Positions 1 through 8,355 of a DNA stretch of 64,000 nt are shown here, piece after piece. Origin of the DNA: Leifsonia sp. 1010 (GTDB taxonomy: Bacteria > Actinomycetota > Actinomycetes > Actinomycetales > Microbacteriaceae); NCBI RefSeq assembly GCF_031455295.1, contig NZ_JAVDSL010000001.1, forward strand, positions 372,001 through 436,000, read 5' to 3'. Below the pieces are notes generated by a model. It saw nothing but the letters and a program-made list of their open reading frames with translations, ran no database searches and was not told the origin of the DNA. Both the position numbers and the translations under genes were made by a program. How positions within the stretch are numbered: position 1 is the first letter of the stretch; every line of letters starts with the position of its first letter.

Positions 1-1
1 C

Positions 2-1960
2 GTGGTGCTGACCGCACCCTCCCAGGCCTGGTCGGCCTCCGACGGGCGCATCGACGGGCACGGCATCCACGGCTTCTACCATTCCGATCTCCGGGTGCTC
101 GATCGGGCCCTCCTCACCGTCGGAGGGGCTGTACCGGAGCACATCGCCACCGCGTCGCCGGATGCCGCAACGGCGGTGTTCACCTCCCTCGCCCGTGGGA
201 TCGACGATGCGACGGCGGATCCGCGGGTGCGGATCGACCAGCGACGGACGGTCTCTGCCGGGTCGCTCGGCGAGCGCATCATCGTGCGCAATGCTCTGGG
301 CGACGACCTCCGCACCACCCTCGAAGTCGAACTGCGGGCCGACTTCAGCCCCATGCAGCAGATCAAGGCGGGACTGCCCGGGAGCGAGCACCCCGTGACC
401 GTCGATCGGGTCGAGGGTGCGGCCGCCCTCCTCGGCAGCGGTCCCGTCACGGCGCGGGTGTCGGCTGAGGGCGCACGCGTGGCCGTCGACGGGCAGAGCG
501 TCACCCTTCTCTGGAACGTCGACGTGCCGGCACACGGAGAGGCCGTGGTGGAGTGGAGCATCGGCGTCGACGACCCGACCGCGGTCGTGGCGGGCGCCGC
601 GCCCTCGCGGGAGTGGTCCGCCTTCCACGCCGCCACCGGCGACTCCCGCCTGGCGTCCTGGCTCGACCGCGCTGTCGCCGATCTCCAGTCGCTGCGGATG
701 TCGACGGTCGAGCACCCCGACGACGTCTTCCTGGCGGCCGGCGCTCCATGGTTCTTCACGCTGTTCGGCCGCGACTCGCTCTGGGCGGCGCGGATGCTGC
801 TGCCCCTCGGTCACGAGATCGCGGCGTCCACGCTGCGGGTGCTCGCCGCGTACCAGGGCACGGAGACGGTCGCGGAGACCGCGGAGCAGCCGGGCAAGAT
901 CATGCACGAGCTGCGGCCCGGCGCGCTCGAGATCCCCGGCGAAGGCGTCGTGCTGCCGCCGCTGTACTACGGCACCGTCGACGCGACGGCGCTCTGGATC
1001 TGCCTGCTGCACGACGCCTGGCGCTGGGGCATGCCCCCCGCCGAAGTCGAGGCGCTGCTCCCCCATCTGGACGCCGCTCTGGCGTGGATGCGCGACTACG
1101 GCGACAGCGACGGAGACGGATTCCTCGAGTACATCGACACCACGGGGCACGGCCTCGCCAACCAGGGCTGGAAGGACTCGGGCGACTCGATCCAGTGGCG
1201 TGACGGCACGCTGGCCGACGGCCCCATCGCCCTGTGCGAAGTGCAGGGCTACGCCTACGAGGCCGCCGTCGGCGGCGCCGCACTGCTCGATGCCTTCGGC
1301 CGCCCGGGAGGCGACGCCTGGCGCGGCTGGGCTGCCGACCTGAAGCAGCGCTTCGCCGAGGCCTTCTGGATCGCCGATCCGGCCGGCGCGTACCCCGCGG
1401 TGGCGCTCGACGCGTCGAAGCGGAAGGTCGACACCGTCACGAGCAACATCGGCCACCTGCTCGGGACGGGAATCCTGGATGCCGAGCAGGCTGAGCTGGT
1501 CGCACGACGCCTCGTCTCTCCCGAGCTGTCATCCGGTTACGGCCTGCGCACGATGTCGACGGACTCGGCGGGCTATTGGCCGCTCAGCTACCACGGCGGC
1601 TCCGTCTGGGCGCACGACACGGCCATCGCGATCAGCGGGCTCGCACGCGACGGCTTCCGCGCCGAAGCCGCGCAGCTGTCGGACGGGCTCCTCGCCGCGG
1701 CGGCCGGCTTCGGCTACCGGATGCCGGAGCTGCACTCGGGCGACAGCGCCTCGGAGACCAGCGCGCCCATCCCCTACCCCGCAGCGTGCCGGCCGCAGGC
1801 GTGGTCGGCAGCGGCCGCGGTGGCCGTCCTCAGCGCCCGGCTCGGCCTGCGCGCGGACGCCCCGGAAGGCCGCTTCGTGGTCGACCCGGACGAGACGGCG
1901 GGCGGCATCCAGGTCGAGGGCCTCCGCTTCGCGGGCCGGCCTCGCTCGGTCACCGCCTGA
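2..1960 (+). CDS. Glycogen debranching-type amylo-alpha-1,6-glucosidase (5' end outside window)
   Basis: The visible 652 residues hold an N-terminal beta-rich GDE_N-like domain (starting near GIHGFYHSDLRVL) and a C-terminal six-hairpin glycosidase domain with FGRDSLWAARM near residue 253, NQGWKDSGDS near 390 and GGSVWAHDTAIA near 528. The family removes alpha-1,6 branches from glycogen-like glucans or acts on related oligosaccharides in the cytoplasm. The GTG at base 2 is probably internal: relatives begin some residues upstream, so I treat the gene as 5'-truncated by the window edge. It converges on the next gene with 18 bases between stops. The exact substrate cannot be read from the sequence. 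Confidence 0.85.
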   Translation: MVLTAPSQAWSASDGRIDGHGIHGFYHSDLRVLDRALLTVGGAVPEHIATASPDAATAVFTSLARGIDDATADPRVRIDQRRTVSAGSLGERIIVRNALGDDLRTTLEVELRADFSPMQQIKAGLPGSEHPVTVDRVEGAAALLGSGPVTARVSAEGARVAVDGQSVTLLWNVDVPAHGEAVVEWSIGVDDPTAVVAGAAPSREWSAFHAATGDSRLASWLDRAVADLQSLRMSTVEHPDDVFLAAGAPWFFTLFGRDSLWAARMLLPLGHEIAASTLRVLAAYQGTETVAETAEQPGKIMHELRPGALEIPGEGVVLPPLYYGTVDATALWICLLHDAWRWGMPPAEVEALLPHLDAALAWMRDYGDSDGDGFLEYIDTTGHGLANQGWKDSGDSIQWRDGTLADGPIALCEVQGYAYEAAVGGAALLDAFGRPGGDAWRGWAADLKQRFAEAFWIADPAGAYPAVALDASKRKVDTVTSNIGHLLGTGILDAEQAELVARRLVSPELSSGYGLRTMSTDSAGYWPLSYHGGSVWAHDTAIAISGLARDGFRAEAAQLSDGLLAAAAGFGYRMPELHSGDSASETSAPIPYPAACRPQAWSAAAAVAVLSARLGLRADAPEGRFVVDPDETAGGIQVEGLRFAGRPRSVTA

Positions 1961-1978
1961 CGCGGCGAGTCGCGACCG

Positions 1979-3052
1979 TTACAGCTGCGCCATGATCTGG
2001 CGCGCGATGATCCGGCCGGCCCGGTTCGCCCCGATCGTCGACGCCTGCGGCCCATACCCGGCGAGGAATATGCGCGAGTCCTGCCAGGAGGCACCGGACG
2101 CGACGGTCAGACCGCCCGTCTTCTCGCGCAGGTGCAGAGGGGCGAGATGACGCAGCTCCGGGCGGAAGCCGGTCGCCCAGATGATCGCGTCCGCGCGGGT
2201 GAACGAGCCGTCCGGCCAACGCACGCCGTCCCTCTCGATGCGGGTGAACATCGGCCGCTCGGTGAGCACGCCGCGCTCGATCCCGGCGGCGATCCGCCGC
2301 GTGCGCGGGACGCCCGTGCCGCTCACGATCGACGGCAGAGCCTCCCCGGCGCGCGCCGCCGCATCCTGCATCGCCACCGCGGCGACGCCGCCCTCGATGG
2401 TGAGCTCCGACTCGTCACGGAAGTCGACCGGCCGCCTCGTCGCCCAGGTCAGGGACTCCGCCACACCCTCCAGCTCGAGCAGGAACCCGATCGCGCTGGT
2501 GCCTCCGCCCACCACGACCACCGACTGACCCGCGAACTCGTCGGCCGAGCGGTACGTGGACGTATGGACGTGACGCCCGGCGAAATCGTTCATGCCCGGG
2601 TAGTACGGCACGAACGGCGAGCCCCAGGTTCCCGAGGCGTTCACGACGATCCGCGTCGCCGTCTCGCCCGCGCTGTGCTCCACGATGAGGTCCGCGCCCC
2701 GGTCGGAGACGCTGTGCACGGTCACCGGACGCTGCACCTGCAGGCCGAAGTAGTCCTCGTAGCGGCGGTAGTAGCCGGCGACGATGTCCCGCGCCGGGAG
2801 GGACCGGTCGGCCGTGTCGAAGCTGAGACCCAGCTCGGACATCCCCGGCAGATCGTTCACGTGATGGGCGCTGCCGAGCTTGAGTGCATCCCACCGGTGC
2901 TGCCAGGCTCCGCCCGTCACCGGTCCGCGGTCGTAGACGATGAAATCGTCGCCCGGGGCCAGTTCGAACCGCCGCAGATAGTAGGCGACGGCGAGCCCCG
3001 CCTGGCCCGCGCCGATGACCACCACCTGGGTCTCGGTCCTGGTCGTGCTCAC
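1979..3052 (-). CDS. FAD/NAD(P)-dependent flavoprotein monooxygenase-like oxidoreductase
   Basis: The 357-residue protein has two Rossmann dinucleotide sites: GAGQAGLA near residue 14 for FAD and GGGTSAIG near residue 183 for NAD(P)H. A late ATGFRPELRHL motif is typical of the flavin-containing monooxygenase/thioredoxin-reductase-like superfamily. Members hydroxylate or oxidise small molecules using NADPH. No dedicated neighbour suggests a substrate, so only the class can be given. The GTG start at 3052 shares a 143-base intergenic region with the divergent DUF3073 gene. Confidence 0.75.
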   Translation of the reverse strand: MSTTRTETQVVVIGAGQAGLAVAYYLRRFELAPGDDFIVYDRGPVTGGAWQHRWDALKLGSAHHVNDLPGMSELGLSFDTADRSLPARDIVAGYYRRYEDYFGLQVQRPVTVHSVSDRGADLIVEHSAGETATRIVVNASGTWGSPFVPYYPGMNDFAGRHVHTSTYRSADEFAGQSVVVVGGGTSAIGFLLELEGVAESLTWATRRPVDFRDESELTIEGGVAAVAMQDAAARAGEALPSIVSGTGVPRTRRIAAGIERGVLTERPMFTRIERDGVRWPDGSFTRADAIIWATGFRPELRHLAPLHLREKTGGLTVASGASWQDSRIFLAGYGPQASTIGANRAGRIIARQIMAQL

Positions 3053-3107
3053 ACGCTCATCCCATCACTTCTCGCTGTGCGGGAACTCGGGGGTCCGCGA
3101 TGTCCGC

Positions 3108-3125
3108 ATGCTAAACTCCATGCTA
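3108..3125 (+). promoter_or_regulatory. Direct ATGCTA repeat in the divergent promoter region upstream of the DUF3073 gene
   Basis: ATGCTA occurs at 3108-3113 and again at 3120-3125, 12 bases apart. The repeats embed two possible -10 hexamers, TAAACT (3112-3117) and TAGTTT (3124-3129). Either would give the DUF3073 mRNA a leader of roughly 70 bases. Function is inferred from position only. Confidence 0.35.
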
Positions 3126-3195
3126 GTTTTCACTGTTTCTATTCGATCCCCGGGGAGCCTCTCTCGCCCGGGCTGGGACCAAAAGGGGGTCACGC

Positions 3196-3429
3196 ATGGG
3201 GCGCGGCCGTCAGAAGGCAAAACACACCAAGATCGCGCGGCAGTTGAAGTCGTTCAGTCCCAATGTGAACTACGACGCTCTGGAGCGTGAGCTGACCGGC
3301 CACTCCCATGGCGACGACGAGCAATACGCGAAGTGGGCCGAGTACGAGGCGGAGGACGAGACCGAGTCCGACGACACCTACGAGTACGAGGACGAGGACG
3401 AGGAGACGGGCACTCCGAAGCGTGCCTAG
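3196..3429 (+). CDS. DUF3073 domain-containing small protein
   Basis: This 77-residue protein begins MGRGRQKAKHTKIARQLK, the basic signature of DUF3073. It then has SPNVNYDALERELTG and ends in a very acidic tail of Asp, Glu and Tyr residues (about residues 48-72). The family is conserved across actinobacteria and has no assigned function; the basic head and acidic tail suggest binding to nucleic acid or a protein partner. A GGGGG ribosome-binding site lies seven bases before the ATG. Confidence 0.85.
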   Translation: MGRGRQKAKHTKIARQLKSFSPNVNYDALERELTGHSHGDDEQYAKWAEYEAEDETESDDTYEYEDEDEETGTPKRA

Positions 3430-3467
3430 CGCCGACCGCCGTCACTGAGCCTGCGATCCGTTGCGGC

Positions 3468-4082
3468 TCACAGCCAGCCTTGTCGTGTCGCGATCGACAC
3501 GGCCTCCGAACGGTTCCGCGCGCCCGTCTTGCCGATCGCGCTCGAGAGGTGGTTGCGCACCGTCCCGTCGCTGAGGTGCAGCCGACGGGCGATGTCCGAG
3601 ATCGTCCCGCCCTCCGCGGCGACCTCCAGCACCTCGGCCTCCCGAACTGTCAGGGGCGACGCTCCGGACGCGAGCGACTCAGCCGCGAGCGCGGGGTCGA
3701 CCACCCGCAGCCCGGAGGCGACCCGGCGCACCGCATCCGCCAGCTGACTGGACGGGGTGTCCTTGACGACGAACCCCGAGGCGCCGGCCTCCATCGCGCG
3801 GCGCAGATACCCCGGCCGGCCGAACGTCGTCACGATCAGCGACCGGCAATCGGGCACGGCTGCCCGCAACTGCGCAGCCGCCTGGATGCCGTCCGCGCCG
3901 GGCATCTCCACGTCGAGAAGCGCGACATCGGCCCGGGACGCGCGGGCCGCATCCACCACTTCGTCGCCCCTCCCCACCTGGGCGACCACCTCGAGGTCCG
4001 GTTCGAGGTCGAGCAGGGCCGCGAGCGCGCCACGGATCAGCGCCTGATCGTCGGCCAGCAACAGCCGGATGGTGTCGGTCAC
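3468..4082 (-). CDS. NarL/LuxR-family response regulator
   Basis: The N-terminal receiver domain has the acidic pair D11-D12, the phospho-acceptor D57 in LLDVEMPG, a conserved Thr in IVTTFG (about residue 85) and Lys in VVKDTPSS (about 107). A LuxR-type helix-turn-helix follows (LTVREAEVLEVAAEGGTI, SDGTVRNHLSS). Its start overlaps the stop of the upstream histidine kinase by four bases (ATGA), so the two are translationally coupled. The pair sits downstream of an ABC exporter, and control of that exporter or of membrane stress genes is likely by analogy with DesKR and LiaSR systems. Confidence 0.9.
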   Translation of the reverse strand: MTDTIRLLLADDQALIRGALAALLDLEPDLEVVAQVGRGDEVVDAARASRADVALLDVEMPGADGIQAAAQLRAAVPDCRSLIVTTFGRPGYLRRAMEAGASGFVVKDTPSSQLADAVRRVASGLRVVDPALAAESLASGASPLTVREAEVLEVAAEGGTISDIARRLHLSDGTVRNHLSSAIGKTGARNRSEAVSIATRQGWL

Positions 4083-5245
4083 GCGATCCTCCGCACGCTC
4101 AGCAGTGTGCCTCCGCGGGGCCCCGGGCCGACGGCGATCCGGGCACCGACCTGCGCGGCGCGGGCGCTCAGCCCGGTAAGGCCGGACCCACCGCGCGCGG
4201 CGGGCGAGACCTCGGCCCCGACCGGCGCCGGCTCCAGCCCGCTTCCCTGCGGGCCGCGCCCGTCGTCCTCGATGTCGAGGCTCTCCGGCCCGACGGTCAC
4301 CCAGCAGTTGCGCGAGCCGGAGTGGCGGATGACGTTGGTGACGCCTTCGCGCAGCACCCAGCCGAACAGCTCGCGCAGCTCGGGGTCGACGCCTTCGCCG
4401 TTACGGGGAAGGTGCGCCTGGATGTCGGCGGCCGCCAGCCCCGCCTGCGCAGCGGCGAGTTCGGTCGACAGGCTCATCTCCCGGTAGCCCGCGACCGCAG
4501 CGCGCAGGTCCGCCAGCGCCGAGCGGCTGAGACGTTCGATGTCGGCGATCTCCTCGGCCGCCCGCTCCTGGTCGACGGGGATGAGCCGGCGCGCCAGCTC
4601 CGACTTGACCGTGACGACGGTGAGCGAGTGCCCGAGCACGTCGTGCATGTCGCGTGAGAATCGGGCGCGCTCCTCGATGACGGCCAGCCGGGCGATCTCC
4701 CCCTGCGCGTTGCGCAGCCGCCGCAGTGTGTCGATCTGCCGCGCGAACGCACTCATCATCACGCCGATGGACACCGTGACCAGCGCGATGAACCAGTCGT
4801 CCTCCACGGTTCCGGCGACCGTCAGCACGATGAGCTGGACGCCGCCGAGCGACCCGATGATCGCCCACGCGACCGGGGTGCGCGACACCACCATCCCCGC
4901 GACGCACGCGACGTAGACCCACGTCCAGCAGGCGACGACACCGATCAGCGGGAAGAGCGTCAGCGTGAGCGCGAAGTAGAGGCCGATGCCGATCAGCCGC
5001 CTGCGCTCCGTCTCCCACCAGAGGAGCGGCGGGAGGACGAGGAAGCCGAGGTAGACGACGGCGAGCAGAGCGGTGATGCCCAGCTTCTCGGTGACCGTGC
5101 CCTGCGCCGTCCACAGCCCGACGAGCACCGAGGCCTGGTACAGCAGGCCGATCGTCGCCCCCGGATACCAGCGGTACGCGGCCGGATGGAGGAGCCGGGC
5201 GCGCCATCCGACCGGACGGACCTCCGGCACCTCACGCGAGAACAC
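4079..5245 (-). CDS. Sensor histidine kinase of the HisKA_3 (DesK/NarX-like) type
   Basis: The 388-residue protein has about five to six N-terminal membrane spans (residues 30-165) with almost no extracellular loop. A coiled linker (LRRLRNAQGEIARL) and the phosphoacceptor helix RDMHDVLGH (H201) follow. The ATPase domain carries an N box (EGVTNVIRH), DDGRGP and GGSGLTGLSARA. This layout suggests sensing within the membrane or through the adjacent ABC transporter. It lies 31 bases after the permease gene but also has its own -10 hexamer just before the GTG start. Confidence 0.9.
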   Translation of the reverse strand: MFSREVPEVRPVGWRARLLHPAAYRWYPGATIGLLYQASVLVGLWTAQGTVTEKLGITALLAVVYLGFLVLPPLLWWETERRRLIGIGLYFALTLTLFPLIGVVACWTWVYVACVAGMVVSRTPVAWAIIGSLGGVQLIVLTVAGTVEDDWFIALVTVSIGVMMSAFARQIDTLRRLRNAQGEIARLAVIEERARFSRDMHDVLGHSLTVVTVKSELARRLIPVDQERAAEEIADIERLSRSALADLRAAVAGYREMSLSTELAAAQAGLAAADIQAHLPRNGEGVDPELRELFGWVLREGVTNVIRHSGSRNCWVTVGPESLDIEDDGRGPQGSGLEPAPVGAEVSPAARGGSGLTGLSARAAQVGARIAVGPGPRGGTLLSVRRIA

Positions 5246-5251
5246 GTTGCT

Positions 5252-5257
5252 ACCTTA
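5252..5257 (-). promoter_or_regulatory. -10 hexamer TAAGGT, leaderless promoter of the histidine kinase
   Basis: TAAGGT ends exactly six bases before the GTG at 5245, so transcription would begin at or next to the start codon. It gives the kinase/regulator pair a promoter independent of the ABC genes upstream. Confidence 0.45.
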
Positions 5258-5276
5258 GCCAGCGGCCCGGCGGCGC

Positions 5277-6020
5277 TCAGCCCCGCGCCGCGTCGCGCCG
5301 GTAGCGCCAGACGATGAGCGCCCCCAGGGCCAGCGCCCACGCGGTGAGCACGATCGCGGGCGTCAGCGCGTCGCCGCTCTGCAGCGCGCCGAGCTGACCG
5401 ACGCGGTTGAGCCAGTACGACGGCACGGCCCGCGCCACGTCCGCGACCCAGGCGGGGAACACCTGAAGCGGGATCCACAGGCCGCCCAATACGGCCATGC
5501 CCATGAACACGGCCATGAACAGCGGCTGGGCGAACTCCGGCTTGGCGAATTGCCCGATCAGGATGCCGAGCAGCGCGAACGGGATGACACCGCACCAGAT
5601 CGCCAGCCCGGCGAGCAGCCAGCTGCCGACGGAGAGGTCGGGATGGTACAGCGCGATGGAGACGCCGATGATGACGACGATGCTGAACAGGGCGAGCGCC
5701 AGGGCGGCGACGAGCTTCGACACCAGGTAGCCCGTGCCGCTCAGCGGCGTGATCCGCAGCTGCCGGTTCCAGCCGATGGAGCGCTCGGTGACGATCTGGA
5801 ACGCCTGCGAGAGCGCCGACATCATCCCGCCGTACGCGGCGACCTGGATGGTCGTGACCACGATCCACGGCAGGTGCGTCGTCGCGTCCACCTGCCCGGC
5901 ACCGCCGAACGTGCCGCCGAAGGCGAACAGCATGACGAGCGGAACGGCGAGGGTGAAGATCATCGCGCGCATGTTCTTCAGCTGGCGGAGGGACTCGCGC
6001 CCCAGGTAGGCGATGCTCAT
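5277..6020 (-). CDS. ABC-2 type transporter permease
   Basis: A 247-residue membrane protein with six predicted spans and the usual ABC-2 layout: a first span after LRQLKNMRAMIFTLAVPLVM, a long loop, and five C-terminal helices. The start overlaps the stop of the ATPase gene by four bases, so the two form one exporter. The order ATPase, permease, kinase, regulator is typical of systems that expel antimicrobial peptides or daunorubicin-like drugs. The substrate is unknown. Confidence 0.85.
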   Translation of the reverse strand: MSIAYLGRESLRQLKNMRAMIFTLAVPLVMLFAFGGTFGGAGQVDATTHLPWIVVTTIQVAAYGGMMSALSQAFQIVTERSIGWNRQLRITPLSGTGYLVSKLVAALALALFSIVVIIGVSIALYHPDLSVGSWLLAGLAIWCGVIPFALLGILIGQFAKPEFAQPLFMAVFMGMAVLGGLWIPLQVFPAWVADVARAVPSYWLNRVGQLGALQSGDALTPAIVLTAWALALGALIVWRYRRDAARG

Positions 6021-6940
6021 GAGAGTGCTCCTTCCGTGTCGCGCGCCTCGGTGAGGGCGAGGAAGGCCTCGTCCATGGTGTGCGCGGTCACTTCGATGTC
6101 GTGGATGTCGTCGTGCGTCGCGAGCAGCGCCCGCAGGGTGGCGTCGGAGTCGTCACTGACGAGGGTCAGCACGTCGCCGCGGCGCTCGGCGCTGCGGACT
6201 CCGGGGAGTGCGTTGAGCGCAACGGTGCTCGCCGGCGTCTCCGGGAAAGCGGCGGTGGCGCGGATGCGGCGGCCGGACACGACCGCCTTGACCTCCGCGG
6301 GCGTGCCGTCGGCCACGATTCGTCCGCGCGCCATCATGACGATGCGGTCGGCGTACTCGTCGGCCTCGTCGAGGTAGTGGGTGGCGAACACGACGGTCCG
6401 CCCGGCGTCGGTGAACTCGCGCATCGACTGCCAGAACGTGCGGCGCGCCTCCACATCCATCGCCCCTGTCGGCTCGTCGAGGAACAGGAGGTCAGGATCG
6501 GAGACGACGGCGACGGCGAACCGGGCGCGTTGGAGCTGGCCGCCGGACAGCTTGGAGACGCGCTGGCGCGCGATCTCGGTGCAGCGGGCGCGTTCGAGGG
6601 CCTCGGCGACGCTGAGCGGGTGCCGGTGGGCCGCAGCCACGAGCGCGACGGACTCGGCGACCGTCAGCGTGGGCAGCAACGCGCCGCCCTGCAGCATCGC
6701 CCCGACCCGGCCGGCGGCGACCGCCTGCCGGGGCTGGGCACCGAACAGCTCAGCCCGGCCCGCGGTGGGGCGTGCGAGGCCGAGCGCGAGGTCGATGGTG
6801 GTGGATTTGCCGGCGCCGTTGGGGCCCAACAGGGCGACGACCTCGCCCGGGCGGATGCTCAGGTCGACGCCGTCGACGGCCGTGAGCGCACCGAAGGTCT
6901 TGCGCAGGCCGGACAGGTGGATGGCGGGTGTCTCGTTCAC
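6017..6940 (-). CDS. ABC transporter ATP-binding protein (DrrA-like)
   Basis: The 307-residue protein has Walker A GPNGAGKST at residues 39-47, signature LSGGQ followed by QRARFAVAVV, Walker B LLFLDEPTGAMD and the H-loop FATHYLDEAD. An 80-residue C-terminal extension (from about 220) resembles the DUF4162 tail of DrrA-like drug exporters. The GTG start is preceded by GGAGAG, and the gene is first of the exporter/two-component group. A drug or peptide export role is inferred from family and context. Confidence 0.9.
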   Translation of the reverse strand: MNETPAIHLSGLRKTFGALTAVDGVDLSIRPGEVVALLGPNGAGKSTTIDLALGLARPTAGRAELFGAQPRQAVAAGRVGAMLQGGALLPTLTVAESVALVAAAHRHPLSVAEALERARCTEIARQRVSKLSGGQLQRARFAVAVVSDPDLLFLDEPTGAMDVEARRTFWQSMREFTDAGRTVVFATHYLDEADEYADRIVMMARGRIVADGTPAEVKAVVSGRRIRATAAFPETPASTVALNALPGVRSAERRGDVLTLVSDDSDATLRALLATHDDIHDIEVTAHTMDEAFLALTEARDTEGALS

Positions 6941-7008
6941 CTCTCCAGAGTGCCGACGGGCGCCCGGCGGAGCGCAGAGCGGGTGTCAGGATCTGGGGGT
7001 GACGTTTG

Positions 7009-8295
7009 TCATGCCCGTGCTTCGCGCATCCCGGCGGCACGCACGAGTCCGAGGACGCCGAGGATGCCGCCTGCGGTGAGCAGGATGCCGCCGAACAGCA
7101 CGGCGAGGTCCTGGGCCGCCGACGTCGTCGCGCCGGGTCCGGCGGCCGTCGGGTCGTCCGGCGGGAGCACGGACGAGGCTGCCGCCGGCGTACCGACGCC
7201 GCCGTGCGTGCCAGCGGCTGCTGCCGTCGCGGGCGCCACGGCGGCGACGCCAGGAAGCATGACGGTCGCCGACGCTGTCGTCACGGAGGTGGATGCGCGC
7301 TGCAGCAGCACGAAGAACGTCGCGGCGGGCGACCCCGCCGGGCGTGAGGCGAGCGACACCCGGACCGTGGCCGTCGTCTGTCCGTCGGCCAGCGCGACCG
7401 TGGTGGCCAGCGCCGTGTAGTCGGCGCCCGCACGGGCGGTGCCGTCGGCGGTCATGACATCGACCGTGGCGTCCCCCGCACCGGAAGCGCGGGCGACCGT
7501 GACGAGGACGCTGGTGCTCCCGGCGACGACGGAGTCGGTCGCGACGGTCAGCGGGGCGCTCGGAGCCGTCGCGGTGAACGTCGCGGTTCCGACCGCACTG
7601 AGGAGCCCGGACGCCTGCTCGGGCTGGAACGTCGCCGTGAGGCTGTGCGTACCGGCAGCGGACACCGGAAGGTCGGCGCGCGCGACGCCGGTCGCGGAGA
7701 CCGGCGCGAGTACCGGCGTCCCGCCGTCGAGGGAGAAGGCGACGGAGCCGGATCCGGGAGCAGCGAGCAGCATCCGGGTGACCGTCGCTGAGACGGCGGC
7801 CGTGCCGCCCGCCGAAACCTTCGACGGCGTGCTGAGAGTGACAGCGGTCGCCGCCGTGCAGGCGGGTGCGGCGGCGAAGTCGGTGGTCGTCGCGCCCAGG
7901 CGCCAGCCGAGCGCGGGCTCGACAGCGGCATCCAGGGTCAGGAGCCAGACGCCGTGGTGCTCGCCCGGTTCGAAAGTCGCCGGCTGGCCGCGGTCGGCGG
8001 CACCGGTCGTGAGGTCGTTCGACCCGCCTCCCGCGGGAAGGGAGACCGGCGCGGACGCCGTCGACCGGTAGCCGAGCACGACCGTTCGGGCGGCGACGGT
8101 GCCGAGCGGCGCATCCTGCACGCAATCGACGAGCGGGGTGAGCGCATCAGCCGGGGCGGGAGGCGTGGGCGCGGGAGGCGCGGACACGGCCGGATCCGCC
8201 AGCGCCGGAGAGGCTGCGGCGGCGATCCCCAGGCCTGAGAGAGCCAGAAGGGTGAGCGCGGACGCCAGGCGGAAGCGGGCGTGCGGTCGGCTCAC
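7009..8295 (-). CDS. Secreted, membrane-anchored protein with Ig-like and Calx-beta-like repeats
   Basis: It has a signal peptide (hydrophobic LASALTLLALSGLGIAAAA, cleavage near ALA-DP), a Pro/Ala stretch, an Ig-like repeat domain (about 150-245) and a region resembling Calx-beta (TADGTARAGADYTAL, then TTATVRVSL, about 275-320). It ends in one membrane span (AVLFGGILLTAGGILGVLGL) and a short basic tail. It is therefore an exported surface protein of unknown role. I chose the GTG at 8295 because TAGAGT lies seven bases upstream of it; a second GTG at 8304 would add three residues. Confidence 0.6.
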   Translation of the reverse strand: MSRPHARFRLASALTLLALSGLGIAAAASPALADPAVSAPPAPTPPAPADALTPLVDCVQDAPLGTVAARTVVLGYRSTASAPVSLPAGGGSNDLTTGAADRGQPATFEPGEHHGVWLLTLDAAVEPALGWRLGATTTDFAAAPACTAATAVTLSTPSKVSAGGTAAVSATVTRMLLAAPGSGSVAFSLDGGTPVLAPVSATGVARADLPVSAAGTHSLTATFQPEQASGLLSAVGTATFTATAPSAPLTVATDSVVAGSTSVLVTVARASGAGDATVDVMTADGTARAGADYTALATTVALADGQTTATVRVSLASRPAGSPAATFFVLLQRASTSVTTASATVMLPGVAAVAPATAAAAGTHGGVGTPAAASSVLPPDDPTAAGPGATTSAAQDLAVLFGGILLTAGGILGVLGLVRAAGMREARA

Positions 8296-8302
8296 ACGCG
8301 TC

Positions 8303-8308
8303 ACTCTA
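8303..8308 (-). promoter_or_regulatory. -10 hexamer TAGAGT before the secreted Ig-like protein
   Basis: TAGAGT lies seven bases before the GTG at 8295. If used, it makes the alternative GTG at 8304 untranscribed and so decides the start. Confidence 0.35.
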
Positions 8309-8355
8309 GCGGGACGGCGCTCGTCCGCGCTCCGACCAAAAAGGGTGACGTGGGC

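Noticed and set aside
3445-3472. Possible terminator (TGAGCC / GGCTCA) between the DUF3073 and response-regulator genes
   Set aside because: The stem is only six bases with a 13-base centre and no T run, and it overlaps the response-regulator stop.
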